Below, one piece after another: positions 53,412-62,664 of a DNA stretch of 64,000 nt (the stretch's first letter is position 1; each line of letters begins with the position of its first letter). The stretch lies in the NCBI RefSeq assembly GCF_003443735.1, contig NZ_CP031969.1, positions 2,294,001 to 2,358,000 on the forward strand. Reading direction: 5' to 3'. Source of the DNA: Streptomyces sp. CC0208 (lineage in GTDB: Bacteria > Actinomycetota > Actinomycetes > Streptomycetales > Streptomycetaceae). Made by a program: the position numbers and the translations under genes. The notes under the pieces were generated by a model. That model worked only from the letters and a program-made list of their open reading frames with translations. It was not told the DNA's origin and did no database searches.

Positions 53412-54119
53412 TCAGCCGACGGTCCAGCCCGGGACCGTCGGCAGCACCGTCTCGGCGACGCGGAACAACGCGAGGTCATCGGGCGGGACATCGTCCTGAC
53501 GCCATATGGAGACCTCGTAGAAGCCGCCGCCGTCCTTGGTGTCCTTGGCGACCAGAAGGCTGCGGGCAATACCGCCGGGGCCGGTGTCGACCTTGCCCCC
53601 GCCGAGGTTGAATTTGAGGGCGATGGTCCGGTCCGAGTAGAGGACCGCCGGGTGCCCGCCTATGGTCCTGTTCTCCGCCGACCTCCCCAGGAAGCCGGCC
53701 ATCTCGGCCACCGGGATGTCGTCGTCGGACGTCGAGAGGTTCACGGTGTAGGTGTCCAGCTGGACCTCCGCCTCGGGCGTGACGGTCTTGGTGCCGTCGG
53801 CCCAGTTGCCCACACTCTCGTTGCCGCTGGCGTTCATCGCGTACTCGGTCGGCGTGCCGAGCAGTGTCGGCAGGTCCGCCCGGTTCAGCGCCGTGCACAA
53901 CTGCACCCCTGAGACAGGCTTGGACGGCCGGGCGTCGTCCGAGGTGTGACAGTCGGCTGGTTGCGGGTCGCTGGACTTCTGCTGAAAGGTCCCTGACAAC
54001 AAAAGAGCCGCGAGACCCCCGACCACCACCAGTGCCGCCAGGACCTGACCCCACTCGTTCGGGCCCTTCTCAGGCTCTCCCGCACCCACCGCGGCATCGG
54101 CAATCTGCTGCTCAGCCAT
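53412..54119 (-). CDS. DUF6215 family membrane-anchored protein
   Basis: This 235-residue protein has a short cytoplasmic N-terminus, one membrane helix (about 25-45, VLAALVVVGGLAALLLSGTF) and an extracellular domain with paired cysteines (ADCHTSDD and VQLCTALNR). It resembles actinomycete DUF6215 proteins of unknown function. The ATG at 54119 follows GGGGAAC; a GTG six codons upstream is possible. Its 3' end overlaps the terD terminator hairpin. Confidence 0.82.
   Translation of the reverse strand: MAEQQIADAAVGAGEPEKGPNEWGQVLAALVVVGGLAALLLSGTFQQKSSDPQPADCHTSDDARPSKPVSGVQLCTALNRADLPTLLGTPTEYAMNASGNESVGNWADGTKTVTPEAEVQLDTYTVNLSTSDDDIPVAEMAGFLGRSAENRTIGGHPAVLYSDRTIALKFNLGGGKVDTGPGGIARSLLVAKDTKDGGGFYEVSIWRQDDVPPDDLALFRVAETVLPTVPGWTVG
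53415..53442 (+). terminator. terD terminator inside the end of the DUF6215 gene
   Basis: GCCGACGGTCC pairs perfectly with GGACCGTCGGC across a 6-base loop, eight bases past the TerD-gene stop. The same DNA encodes the last residues of the convergent DUF6215 protein. Confidence 0.7.
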
Positions 54120-54211
54120 GTTCCCCGTGTCCCCCACCCTGCCGTTCGCGCCGGTCGTGCGCTGGGGGAGCCTAACGTGTGATCGCTCTGTGGAGAAACG
54201 GAAAAGCCGAA

Positions 54212-54242
54212 GGCGGTGCAGTCGACGTACGACTGCACCGCC
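54212..54242 (-). terminator. nrdJ terminator
   Basis: GGCGGTGCAGTC and its complement form a perfect 12-bp stem with a 7-base loop, 19 bases past the nrdJ stop. On the minus strand it is followed by TTCGGCTTTTCCGTTTCTCC, an unusually U-rich tail. Confidence 0.9.
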
Positions 54243-54261
54243 CCGGACGACCTACCTCACA

Positions 54262-57162
54262 TCAGCTGCAGCCGCTGGTGGAGCCGCAACCCTCGCAGAT
54301 GTAGCAGGAACCGGCCCGCTGCATCTTCGTACCGCAGGAGAAGCACAGCGGGGCGTCGGCCTGGATGCCCAGCTGCATCTCCACCAACTCGGCGCTGGTG
54401 TGGGCCTGCTGCGGGGCGGGCTTGGCCGCCTCGACCTCGGCACGCGGCGTGGCCACGGCCTTCAGCTCCTGGGTACGCGGCGCCGACTGGGCCAGACCCT
54501 CGACGTCGACCTCCTCCTCCGTCGGCTCGTAGGAGCCGGTCTCGAGGTGGCGCTGACGCTCCTCGGCGGAGTGGATGCCGAGCGCGGAGCGGGTCTCGAA
54601 GGGCAGGAAGTCGAGCGCCAGGCGGCGGAAGATGTAGTCGACGATCGACTGCGCCATCCGCACGTCCGGGTCGTCCGTCATGCCGGCCGGCTCGAAGCGC
54701 ATGTTGGTGAACTTCGAGACGTACGTCTCCAGCGGCACGCCGTACTGGAGACCGACGGAGACCGCGATGGAGAAGGCGTCCATCATGCCCGCGAGGGTGG
54801 AGCCCTGCTTGGACATCTTCAGGAAGACCTCGCCGAGACCGTCGTCCGGGTAGGAGTTGGCGGTCATGTAGCCCTCGGCGCCGCCGACCGTGAAGGACGT
54901 CGTGATGCCGGGACGGCCCTTCGGGAGGCGCTTGCGGACCGGGCGGTACTCGATGACCTTCTCGACCGTCTCGCGGATGGTCGCCTCGGCCTTCTCCGTG
55001 ACCTCGGTCTTCTCCTTCTCCTTGGTCTTCGCGGAGAGGGGCTGGCCGACCTTGCAGTTGTCGCGGTAGATGGCGAGCGCCTTCACGCCCATCTTCCACG
55101 CCTCGAAGTAGACCTCTTCGACGTCCTCGACGGTAGCCGTCTCCGGCAGGTTGACCGTCTTGGAGAGCGCACCGGAGATCCACGGCTGGATCGCGGCCAT
55201 CATGCGGACGTGGCCCATCGCGGAGATGGAGCGCTCGCCCATGGCGCAGTCGAACACCTCGTAGTGCTCGTGCTTGAGCCCGGGGGCGTCGATCACATTG
55301 CCGTTCTCGGCGATGTGGGCGACGATCGCCTCGATCTGCTCCTCCTGGTAGCCCAGGCGGCGCAGGGCCTGCGGGACGGTGCCGTTGACGATCTGCATCG
55401 AGCCGCCGCCGACCAGCTTCTTGAACTTGACCAGCGCGAGGTCGGGCTCGAGGCCGGTGGTGTCGCAGGACATCGCGAGACCGATGGTTCCGGTCGGGGC
55501 GATGACCGACGCCTGGGAGTTACGGAAACCGTTCTTCTCACCGAGGCGCAGAACATCCTGCCAGGCCTCCGTGGCGGCGGCCCAGATCGGCGTGTCGAGG
55601 TCGTCCACGCGGACGGCCTTGCCGTTCTCGTCGGAGTGCTGCTTCATGACCCGCAGATGCGGCTGGGCGTTGCGGGCGTAGCCGTCGTACGGGCCGACGA
55701 CCGCGGCGAGTTCGGCGGAACGCCTGTACGAGGTACCGGTCATCAGAGAGGTGATGGACCCGGCGAGGGCGCGGCCGCCGTCGGAGTCGTACGCGTGGCC
55801 GGTCGCCATCAGCAGGGCGCCGAGGTTGGCGTAGCCGATGCCGAGCTGGCGGAACGCGCGCGTGTTCTCACCGATCTTCTGCGTCGGGAAGTCCGCGAAG
55901 CAGATGGAGATGTCCATCGCGGTGATGACGAGCTCGACGACCTTGGCGAAACGCTCGACCTCGAAGGACTGGTTGCCCTTGCCGTCGTCCTTCAGGAACT
56001 TCATGAGGTTCAGCGAGGCGAGGTTGCAGGACGTGTTGTCCAGGTGCATGTACTCGCTGCAGGGGTTCGAGCCGTTGATACGGCCGGACTCCGGGCAGGT
56101 GTGCCAGTGGTTGATGGTGTCGTCGTACTGGATGCCCGGGTCGGCACAGGCCCACGCGGCCTCGGCCATCTTGCGGAACAGCGCCTTGGCCTCGACCTCT
56201 TCGATGACCTCGCCGGTCATACGGGACGTCAGGCCGAACTTGCCGCCCGTCTCGACGGCCTTCATGAACGCGTCGTTCACGCGGACCGAGTTGTTGGCGT
56301 TCTGGTACTGGACGGACGTGATGTCGTCGCCGCCCAGGTCCATGTCGAAGCCCGCGTCGCGCAGGGCGCGGATCTTCTCCTCTTCCTTCACCTTGGTCTC
56401 GATGAAGTCCTCGATGTCGGGGTGGTCGACGTCGAGGATGACCATCTTGGCGGCGCGACGCGTGGCGCCACCCGACTTGATCGTTCCTGCGGAGGCGTCG
56501 GCACCGCGCATGAAGGAGACGGGACCCGAGGCGTTGCCGCCCGAGGACAGCAGCTCCTTGGAGGAGCGGATGCGGGAGAGGTTCAGGCCGGCGCCGGAGC
56601 CGCCCTTGAAGATCATGCCCTCTTCCTTGTACCAGTCGAGGATCGACTCCATGGAGTCGTCGACGGACAGGATGAAGCAGGCGGAAACCTGCTGCGGCTG
56701 GGGCGTGCCGACGTTGAACCACACGGGGCTGTTGAAGCTGAAGATCTGGTGCAGGAGGGCGTACGCCAGTTCGTGCTCGAAGATCTCCGCGTCGGCGGGC
56801 GAGGCGAAGTACTTGTAGTCCTCGCCGGCCTTCCGGTACGTCTTCACGATGCGGTCGATGAGCTGCTTGAGGCTCACCTCGCGCTGAGGGGTGCCGACGG
56901 CACCGCGGAAGTACTTGCTGGTGACGATGTTGACCGCGTTCACCGACCAGAAGTCGGGGAACTCGACGCCACGCTGCTCGAAGTTGACCGAGCCGTCGCG
57001 CCAGTTGGTCATGACGACGTCACGAAGCGCCCATTCCACCTCGTCGTACGGATGCACGCCGGGGGTGGTGTGGATGCGCTCGATGCGCAGGCCCTTGTTC
57101 GCAGTCGCCTTGGTGCCCTTGGCGCGGGAACTCCGTGCCGGACCGCTCGCCGTCTCTGTCAT
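54262..57162 (-). CDS. nrdJ: Class II (B12-dependent) ribonucleotide reductase
   Basis: This 966-residue enzyme makes deoxynucleotides using adenosylcobalamin, independent of oxygen. Recognisable parts are FNSPVWFNVGTPQPQQVSAC, the active-site NPCSEYMHLDNTSCNLASLN, SVIAPTGTIGLAMSCDTTG and a C-terminal zinc-type CFSCGTKMQR with CYICEGCGS that shuttles electrons. The length is typical for actinobacterial NrdJ. GGGAGG precedes the ATG. It lies 163 bases downstream of nrdR on the same strand, and from family knowledge nrdRJ is one operon repressed by NrdR. Confidence 0.97.
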   Translation of the reverse strand: MTETASGPARSSRAKGTKATANKGLRIERIHTTPGVHPYDEVEWALRDVVMTNWRDGSVNFEQRGVEFPDFWSVNAVNIVTSKYFRGAVGTPQREVSLKQLIDRIVKTYRKAGEDYKYFASPADAEIFEHELAYALLHQIFSFNSPVWFNVGTPQPQQVSACFILSVDDSMESILDWYKEEGMIFKGGSGAGLNLSRIRSSKELLSSGGNASGPVSFMRGADASAGTIKSGGATRRAAKMVILDVDHPDIEDFIETKVKEEEKIRALRDAGFDMDLGGDDITSVQYQNANNSVRVNDAFMKAVETGGKFGLTSRMTGEVIEEVEAKALFRKMAEAAWACADPGIQYDDTINHWHTCPESGRINGSNPCSEYMHLDNTSCNLASLNLMKFLKDDGKGNQSFEVERFAKVVELVITAMDISICFADFPTQKIGENTRAFRQLGIGYANLGALLMATGHAYDSDGGRALAGSITSLMTGTSYRRSAELAAVVGPYDGYARNAQPHLRVMKQHSDENGKAVRVDDLDTPIWAAATEAWQDVLRLGEKNGFRNSQASVIAPTGTIGLAMSCDTTGLEPDLALVKFKKLVGGGSMQIVNGTVPQALRRLGYQEEQIEAIVAHIAENGNVIDAPGLKHEHYEVFDCAMGERSISAMGHVRMMAAIQPWISGALSKTVNLPETATVEDVEEVYFEAWKMGVKALAIYRDNCKVGQPLSAKTKEKEKTEVTEKAEATIRETVEKVIEYRPVRKRLPKGRPGITTSFTVGGAEGYMTANSYPDDGLGEVFLKMSKQGSTLAGMMDAFSIAVSVGLQYGVPLETYVSKFTNMRFEPAGMTDDPDVRMAQSIVDYIFRRLALDFLPFETRSALGIHSAEERQRHLETGSYEPTEEEVDVEGLAQSAPRTQELKAVATPRAEVEAAKPAPQQAHTSAELVEMQLGIQADAPLCFSCGTKMQRAGSCYICEGCGSTSGCS

Positions 57163-57234
57163 GCCGCCTCCCTGTACGGGCGTAAACGCCCTGAAGTGCC
57201 CCGTTGTTCCCGTGGCACGGTGTTCTGTCTGGTA

Positions 57235-57264
57235 TTGCGGGCACCCACTCGCTACCGCCCGCAA
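57235..57264. repeat. Inverted repeat between nrdR and nrdJ
   Basis: TTGCGGGC and GCCCGCAA form an 8-bp inverted repeat with a 14-base loop in the nrdR-nrdJ gap, and GGGCG-TAAA-CGCCC follows nearer nrdJ. Attenuation or RNA processing between the two cistrons is possible. Confidence 0.4.
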
Positions 57265-57325
57265 CAGGTCTTGGTTCGCCGCCGCCCGGCCGGCCCGGAG
57301 CCCTGACCCCGGCCCGGCCCGCCGA

Positions 57326-57904
57326 TCAGTCGGCGGCGCGGGCGGGCTCGGGGACCTGAGCAGTCTCTCCGGGCCCGCGCTCGTCTTCCTGGCTCCCCGA
57401 GACGGCCTCGTCGCCGCCCACAGCCTCTCCGCGGTCCTCGTCGTCCGCGGCGGGGGGCCCCGTGTCTTCCCTCAGTTCCGCGATCGCGGCCTCGAAGTCG
57501 TCGAGCGAGTCGAACGCCCGGTAGACGGAGGCGAATCGCAGATACGCGACGAGATCGAGCTCCTGCAACGGGCCGAGTATGGCCAGCCCCACGTCATGAG
57601 TGGTCAACTCGGCGCTTCCGGTGGCCCGCACGGCCTCCTCGACCCGTTGGCCGAGCTGGGCGAGCGCATCCTCGGTGACAGGCCTCCCCTGGCATGCCTT
57701 GCGCACACCGTTGATGACCTTGGTACGACTGAAAGGCTCGGTGACTCCTGACCGCTTGACCACCATCAGCGAGCACGTCTCCACGGTCGTGAAACGACGG
57801 GAGCAGTCCGGACACTGGCGGCGCCTGCGGATCGACGTGCCGTCGTCGGTCGTACGACTGTCGACGACGCGGCTGTCGGGGTGCCTGCAGAAGGGGCAGT
57901 GCAT
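57326..57904 (-). CDS. nrdR: Transcriptional repressor NrdR
   Basis: This 192-residue repressor of ribonucleotide reductase genes has an N-terminal zinc ribbon with Cys3, Cys6, Cys31 and Cys34 ([22 protein letters not shown]). An ATP-cone domain follows (about 47-140; [20 protein letters not shown]) and binds ATP/dATP. The C-terminal 45 residues are an acidic disordered tail, as in Streptomyces NrdR. GGAG precedes the ATG by three bases. It is the first gene of nrdRJ. Confidence 0.97.
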   Translation of the reverse strand: MHCPFCRHPDSRVVDSRTTDDGTSIRRRRQCPDCSRRFTTVETCSLMVVKRSGVTEPFSRTKVINGVRKACQGRPVTEDALAQLGQRVEEAVRATGSAELTTHDVGLAILGPLQELDLVAYLRFASVYRAFDSLDDFEAAIAELREDTGPPAADDEDRGEAVGGDEAVSGSQEDERGPGETAQVPEPARAAD

Positions 57905-58044
57905 GATCTCCCAACCCTCCTCACAGCAGACTCAATAGCTTCGCTGAGCCCCATGGGCCCCTCGAAGCAGCCCCCAGCATAGGCGATCGCAGCGAGTGCG
58001 GAGACCCGGGGGACCACAACTTCTGGGCTGCTGTAGCAATCCAA

Positions 58045-58060
58045 GCACTACATGTAGGGA
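58045..58060. promoter_or_regulatory. NrdR box upstream of nrdR
   Basis: GCACTACATGTAGGGA contains the core palindrome CTACATGTAG expected in NrdR boxes. A poorer second copy may lie near 58013-58028, about three helical turns away, as these boxes come in pairs. Confidence 0.65.
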
Positions 58061-58392
58061 TTGGCACGGCATACACGCCGTACACGCGTGTCGCACCCGT
58101 ATTGGCATGTGCCATACGACCGTCCCGATGCCCGGCGAACACGACGCACAGCCGTATCGCTGCGACGCATGCGGAGATACCGTGGGCGCCACAAGGAGGG
58201 GACGTGGGATTCCCGCACAGATGGGAGCCGTTACCCGGCCGATGGGGCACTGGGTGGCAGACTGGGGCAGCAGCCCACGAGGTCGCCATCCGGCGGTGAA
58301 GAGTACAACAATGCGCCCTTTTGTTCGGCAGGCGGCACGTTAGCCATACACCCAGACACATGATCGCGTCAGGCCATCCGCGATTTTTCACT

Positions 58393-58406
58393 CGAACGTG
58401 TGTTTG
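58393..58406. promoter_or_regulatory. LexA (SOS) box
   Basis: CGAACGTGTGTTTG matches the actinobacterial SOS consensus CGAACRNRYGTTCG except near its end. It lies 60 bases before lexA and implies autorepression. Confidence 0.85.
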
Positions 58407-58466
58407 GCGCAACCTTTCGAAAGCAACTACCGTTGTCCAGCAGGGAGACCATCGAGAGGGGCCGAC

Positions 58467-59246
58467 GTGACCACGACCGCAGACAGTGCCACCATCACTG
58501 CCCAGGACCGTTCCCAGGGCCGACTCGAGCCGGTGCATGCGATGAACGAAGCCGCGAACCCGGAGGGGCACAAGCGCTCCCTGCCGGGCCGACCTCCAGG
58601 CATCCGGGCCGACAGCTCGGGACTCACCGACAGGCAGCGCCGGGTGATCGAGGTCATCAGGGACTCCGTCCAGCGGCGCGGCTACCCGCCGTCGATGCGG
58701 GAGATCGGCCAGGCGGTCGGCCTGTCCAGCACCTCGTCCGTCGCACACCAGCTGATGGCACTGGAGCGCAAGGGCTTCCTGCGCCGCGACCCACACCGCC
58801 CGCGCGCGTACGAGGTGCGCGGCTCGGACCAGGGCGCCTCCGTGCAGCCCACGGACACCGCGGGCAAGCCTGCCGCGTCGTACGTCCCGCTGGTGGGCCG
58901 GATCGCCGCAGGTGGCCCGATCCTCGCCGAGGAATCCGTCGAGGACGTGTTCCCCCTCCCGCGCCAGCTCGTCGGTGACGGTGAGCTGTTCGTGCTGAAG
59001 GTCGTCGGCGACTCGATGATCGAGGCCGCGATCTGTGACGGCGACTGGGTCACCGTGCGCCGCCAGCCCGTCGCCGAGAACGGCGACATCGTGGCCGCAA
59101 TGCTCGAGGGCGAGGCCACCGTCAAGCGCTTCAAGCGCGAGGACGGCCATGTCTGGCTCCTCCCCCACAACTCCGCGTACGAGCCGATCCCGGGCGACGA
59201 CGCGACGATCCTCGGCAAGGTGGTCGCGGTGCTGCGGCGCGTCTGA
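58467..59246 (+). CDS. lexA: SOS repressor LexA
   Basis: This 259-residue repressor has an N-terminal winged helix (about 50-118; [20 protein letters not shown]) after a 45-residue disordered lead. The S24 peptidase domain shows the cleavage site Ala148-Gly149 (GRIAAGGP), catalytic Ser183 (VGDSMIEA) and Lys220 (ATVKRF). The GTG at 58467 follows GAGAGGGG and lies 60 bases past the LexA box; a longer frame upstream would run across the box and is rejected. It converges with a dinG-like helicase gene. Confidence 0.97.
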   Translation: MTTTADSATITAQDRSQGRLEPVHAMNEAANPEGHKRSLPGRPPGIRADSSGLTDRQRRVIEVIRDSVQRRGYPPSMREIGQAVGLSSTSSVAHQLMALERKGFLRRDPHRPRAYEVRGSDQGASVQPTDTAGKPAASYVPLVGRIAAGGPILAEESVEDVFPLPRQLVGDGELFVLKVVGDSMIEAAICDGDWVTVRRQPVAENGDIVAAMLEGEATVKRFKREDGHVWLLPHNSAYEPIPGDDATILGKVVAVLRRV

Positions 59247-59275
59247 GCACCGCGGTCGGCCTCGCCGACCCGACC

Positions 59276-59309
59276 GGGCCCCGGAACCCCTGCGCCGGTT
59301 CCGGGGCCC
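59276..59309 (+). terminator. lexA terminator
   Basis: GGGCCCCGGAACC and its complement form a perfect 13-bp stem with an 8-base loop, 29 bases past the lexA stop. Confidence 0.88.
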
Positions 59310-59346
59310 TGCGCTGTCCGGCCCCCGTCACGGGGCGCTCGGCATC

Positions 59347-59386
59347 GTCGGTTGGTCCGACCCGGCGCCGGGTCGGACCAACCGAC
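59347..59386. terminator. 40-bp perfect palindrome between lexA and dinG-like genes
   Basis: Bases 59347-59386 (from GTCGGTTGGTCCGACCC) are perfectly self-complementary with no unpaired centre. It begins two bases after the dinG-like stop, so it is probably that gene's terminator and a back-up for lexA. Confidence 0.85.
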
Positions 59387-59388
59387 AG

Positions 59389-61407
59389 TCACCCGAGCTC
59401 CGCCCGGGCCTTCTCGGCCTCGGCCGCGAGCTCCGCCACTTCCGTGGCCTTCGCCGCGGCGTCGATGGCCGCCAGCGACTTCCGCACCTGGTTACGGTCC
59501 GTCGTGTACCAGAAGTCAGGCAGTGACGCCTTGAGATAGCTGCCGTACCGCGCCGTGGCCAGCCGCTGATCCAGTACGGCGACCACGCCACGGTCCCCCG
59601 ATGCCCGTACGAGGCGACCGGCGCCCTGGGCCATGAGCAGGGCGGCGTGTGTGGCCGCGACCGCCATGAAGCCGTTGCCGCCCGCCTCCTCCACCGCCTT
59701 CTGGCGAGCGCTCATCAGGGGGTCGTCGGGGCGCGGGAACGGGATCTTGTCCATGACGACCAGCTGGCAGCTGGGTCCGGGCACATCGACGCCCTGCCAG
59801 AGCGACAGCGTGCCGAAGAGACAGGTCTTCGGGTCGGCCGCGAAGTTCTTGATCAGTTCGCCGAGGGTCTCCTCGCCCTGGAGGAGGATCGGGAACTCCG
59901 GGACACGGGAGCGCAGTTCCTCGGCGGCCAACTGAGCCGCCCTCATGGACGAGAAGAGCCCCAGGGTCCGACCGCCGGCCGCCTGGATGAGCTCCGTAAG
60001 TTCGTCCAGCATGTCCACTCGGTCGCCGTCACGCGCCGGGCGCGAGAGGTGCTTGGCGACATAGAGGATGCCCTGCCTGGGGTAGTCAAAGGGCGAACCG
60101 ACGTCGAGCCCCTTCCACTTCGGCAGGTCATCCCCCTCGGTTCCTTCCGGAGCGAGCCCCAGCGACGCCCCTACGCCGTTGAAGTCGCCGCCGAGCTTCA
60201 GGGTCGCCGAGGTCAGGACCACGGAGCGGTCCGCGAACAGCTTCTCCCGCAGCAGACCGGACACGGACATGGGGGCCACGCGCAGGGAGGCCCCGAAGCG
60301 GTCATGACGCTCGTACCAGACGACGTCCCACTCCGAACCGTTCGTGATCCGCTCCGCCACGTCGTGCACCGCCTCCACCGAGGCCAGCGCCTGCTTGCGG
60401 ACCGCGTCCTCGTCCTGGACCGACTTGTCGCGCGTCGCTCCGATCGCGGAGATGACCGTACGGGCGGCGTCGCGCAGAGCCATCAGCGCGTAGCCCAGGT
60501 CCTCCGGGATCTCCTCCAGCCGACCGGGCAGAGCAAGCTCCATCAGCCGCTCGAAGCCCTCGGCCGCGGTCTGGAGCTGGTCGGCCGCCTTCTCATTGAC
60601 GAGCTTCGCGGCGCGGCGCACCGCGCGGTTGACCTGGCCCGGGGTGAGCTCGCCGGTGGCGACGCCGGTGACCCGGGAGACCAGCTCGTGCGCCTCGTCG
60701 ACGATCAGCACTTCGTGCTGGGGAAGGACGGGGGCGCCTTCGATGGCGTCGATCGCGAGCAGCGCGTGGTTGGTGACGACGACCTCCGCGAGCTTGGCGC
60801 GCTCGCGGGCCATCTCGGCGAAGCACTCCGCGCCGTAGGCGCACTTCGTCGCCCCCAGGCACTCGCGGGAGGACACGGAGATCTGCGCCCAGGCCCGGTC
60901 GGAGACGCCCGGCGTGAGGTCGTCGCGGTCACCGGTCTCGGTGTCCTGCGACCAGTCCCGCAGCCGCAGCAGGTCCTGACCGAGCTTGCTGGTGGGCGCG
61001 GCGGCCTCGAACTGGTCGAAGAGGCCCTCCTCCTCGTCCTGCGGGACGCCTTCGTGGAGGCGGTGCAGACACAGATAGTTCGACCGGCCCTTGAGCATCG
61101 CGAACTCCGGGCGGCGGCGCAGCAGCGGGTGCAGTGCGTCGACCGTGCGCGGCAGATCGCGCTCGACGAGCTGTCTCTGCAGGGCCAGGGTGGCCGTCGC
61201 GACGACGACCCGCTCCCCGTGCGCGAGCGCGGGCACGAGATAGCCCAGTGACTTTCCGGTACCGGTGCCGGCCTGCACCAGCAGGTGGGAACCGTCGTCG
61301 ATCGCGTCCGCGACGGATTCGGCCATGGTCACCTGGCCGGGGCGCTCCGTACCGCCGACGGCAGTGACGGCAGCATGCAGGAGTTCGGGGAGTGAGGGCT
61401 TCGTCAT
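59389..61407 (-). CDS. DinG/YoaA-type ATP-dependent DNA helicase
   Basis: This 672-residue superfamily 2 helicase of the XPD/DinG group has Walker A AGTGTGKS (47-53), VVVTNHALL, DEAH in LIVDEAHELVSRV, and QGAGRLVRASGDRG near the end. Iron-sulfur ligands fit a first Cys in NYLCLHRLHEG and three more in RECLGATKCAYGAECF. It probably resolves damaged or R-loop DNA, in keeping with its place beside lexA. No clear LexA box was seen directly upstream. The ATG at 61407 follows TAGGGTGG, a weak site. Confidence 0.92.
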   Translation of the reverse strand: MTKPSLPELLHAAVTAVGGTERPGQVTMAESVADAIDDGSHLLVQAGTGTGKSLGYLVPALAHGERVVVATATLALQRQLVERDLPRTVDALHPLLRRRPEFAMLKGRSNYLCLHRLHEGVPQDEEEGLFDQFEAAAPTSKLGQDLLRLRDWSQDTETGDRDDLTPGVSDRAWAQISVSSRECLGATKCAYGAECFAEMARERAKLAEVVVTNHALLAIDAIEGAPVLPQHEVLIVDEAHELVSRVTGVATGELTPGQVNRAVRRAAKLVNEKAADQLQTAAEGFERLMELALPGRLEEIPEDLGYALMALRDAARTVISAIGATRDKSVQDEDAVRKQALASVEAVHDVAERITNGSEWDVVWYERHDRFGASLRVAPMSVSGLLREKLFADRSVVLTSATLKLGGDFNGVGASLGLAPEGTEGDDLPKWKGLDVGSPFDYPRQGILYVAKHLSRPARDGDRVDMLDELTELIQAAGGRTLGLFSSMRAAQLAAEELRSRVPEFPILLQGEETLGELIKNFAADPKTCLFGTLSLWQGVDVPGPSCQLVVMDKIPFPRPDDPLMSARQKAVEEAGGNGFMAVAATHAALLMAQGAGRLVRASGDRGVVAVLDQRLATARYGSYLKASLPDFWYTTDRNQVRKSLAAIDAAAKATEVAELAAEAEKARAELG

Positions 61408-61728
61408 AGCGCGACCACCCTACGGCCCGGCACTGACAAAGGGGTGATCAAGGCAGGGACCAGGGGCGGGATCAAGACCGTGAGCTCCTCGGAGAAGTAG
61501 CGGCGTGGCGGCTGGACCGGCTCGACCCGGTTCAGCTTCAGCGGGGACTGGTCCTGTCGGGACCGGTCGGGACCGAGTTCGATCCAGAAGCGGCCGGAAT
61601 TGATCGAGTCCGGTGGGGTGGCACGGCGGCAGCCGTCCGGGGCGAGCCCGTCGGAAAAAGTCTCGCTGCGAGTGGGAACCGTCTCGGCGCGAGCGGTGTA
61701 CCAAAAGTGATTGCACGATGACGCACTG
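61408..61728. other. Gap between siderophore acyltransferase and dinG-like genes
   Basis: These 321 bases show a tandem 10-bp repeat GTCGGGACCG (61556-61575) beside GGGACTGGTCC and GACCGG copies, which may fold as a terminator for the siderophore operon. The dinG-like promoter is unmapped. No gene is supported. Confidence 0.4.
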
Positions 61729-62625
61729 CTACAGCAGATCGCGCAGGGCCCGGTCTCGGATCATGAGGGCCGCCCGCTTGGCGGGCAGGTCCACCTCGGC
61801 CGAGAAGCGGAATCCTGCATTCAGAAAGGCGGTGACGGAGGGGATGTTGCGAAGGTCGGGTTCCGCGACGACGCGGGCACAGGCGGAGCGCCTGTCGAGT
61901 ACGAGATCGGCGACGGCTCTGAGAAGAGTGCTGCCGAGACCGCGCCCGCGATGGGTGACCGCGCCGATGAGGAGATGGATACCCGTGTCGTGCGGTCGGG
62001 CCGGATAGTGGCGGGCCAGCGGATCCAGGTCGGCTCGATAGATCTCCCAGTAGCTCATCGGGGCGCCCTCCAGCACCCCTAGGCAGGGGACGCTGCGCCC
62101 GTCATCAGCCAGCTGGGACCGCAGGTGGTCCTCCGTCACGTTCTGGGGCCCGGCCAGCTCCCAGAACGCGCTCACGGCGGGGTCGTTCATCCAACGGCAG
62201 ACGAGAGGAAGGTCCCGCTCGACGCGTACGGGCACGAGTTGGAACGCGCCCACCGGGGTCGTGATCGGCCCCCACTCGGCGACGCCGTCGAGCAGGTCGT
62301 CGTCGGCCGGGGTGAGTGAGGAGGCCGGTGCAGTGGTGTCGCCCCAGCTCTGTTGCCGGCGCCCGTGCCCGGTTCCGGAATCGAGGTCGGGGCCGGGGCC
62401 AGTGTCGGTGTCGGTGTCGTCCGAGCGCAGCTGTTCTGTCTCGAAGAGCGCGAGGAATTCGTCCGGCAGACGCAGGTCCAGCGTGTCCTCCTGGTCGGTG
62501 CTCCAGTCGGCGCTCCGGTCGGCGCCCTCGGCGATGCCGTCCCCGGCCGGGGCGGGGCAGGTGCCGGTGCCGATGTCGGGCACGAGGGCGGAAACGGCGT
62601 CGGCAGTCCTGTCGCTGGGAGACAC
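61729..62625 (-). CDS. Siderophore-type N-acyltransferase (GNAT, AlcB/RhbD-like)
   Basis: This 298-residue protein has a 105-residue acidic low-complexity N-terminus (Asp/Thr/Gly repeats) and a C-terminal GNAT domain of the siderophore biosynthesis group (VCRWMNDPAVSAFWELAGP; GAPMSYWEIYRADLDPLARHY; HDTGIHLLIGAVTHRGRGLG). From family knowledge it acylates a hydroxylated diamine before condensation by an IucA/IucC synthetase. GAGGAA precedes the GTG. It follows the synthetase gene by 39 bases on the same strand. Confidence 0.88.
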   Translation of the reverse strand: MSPSDRTADAVSALVPDIGTGTCPAPAGDGIAEGADRSADWSTDQEDTLDLRLPDEFLALFETEQLRSDDTDTDTGPGPDLDSGTGHGRRQQSWGDTTAPASSLTPADDDLLDGVAEWGPITTPVGAFQLVPVRVERDLPLVCRWMNDPAVSAFWELAGPQNVTEDHLRSQLADDGRSVPCLGVLEGAPMSYWEIYRADLDPLARHYPARPHDTGIHLLIGAVTHRGRGLGSTLLRAVADLVLDRRSACARVVAEPDLRNIPSVTAFLNAGFRFSAEVDLPAKRAALMIRDRALRDLL

Positions 62626-62664
62626 GGGGACGTTCCTCTCAGGAGGTGGGGTGGGTCATGTTCC

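Larger units (their letters stand above)
57905..58466. other. nrdR-lexA divergent regulatory region
   Basis: These 562 bases separate nrdR and lexA and hold an NrdR box, a LexA box and several minor repeats such as the palindrome ACACGCGTGT (58082-58091). I looked for a B12 riboswitch and a small gene and found neither. Confidence 0.5.

Noticed and set aside
58100..58340. Possible B12 riboswitch upstream of nrdR (GCCACCCAGTG on the minus strand).
   Set aside because: The B12-box blocks are incomplete and out of order, and nrdRJ is known to be controlled by NrdR.
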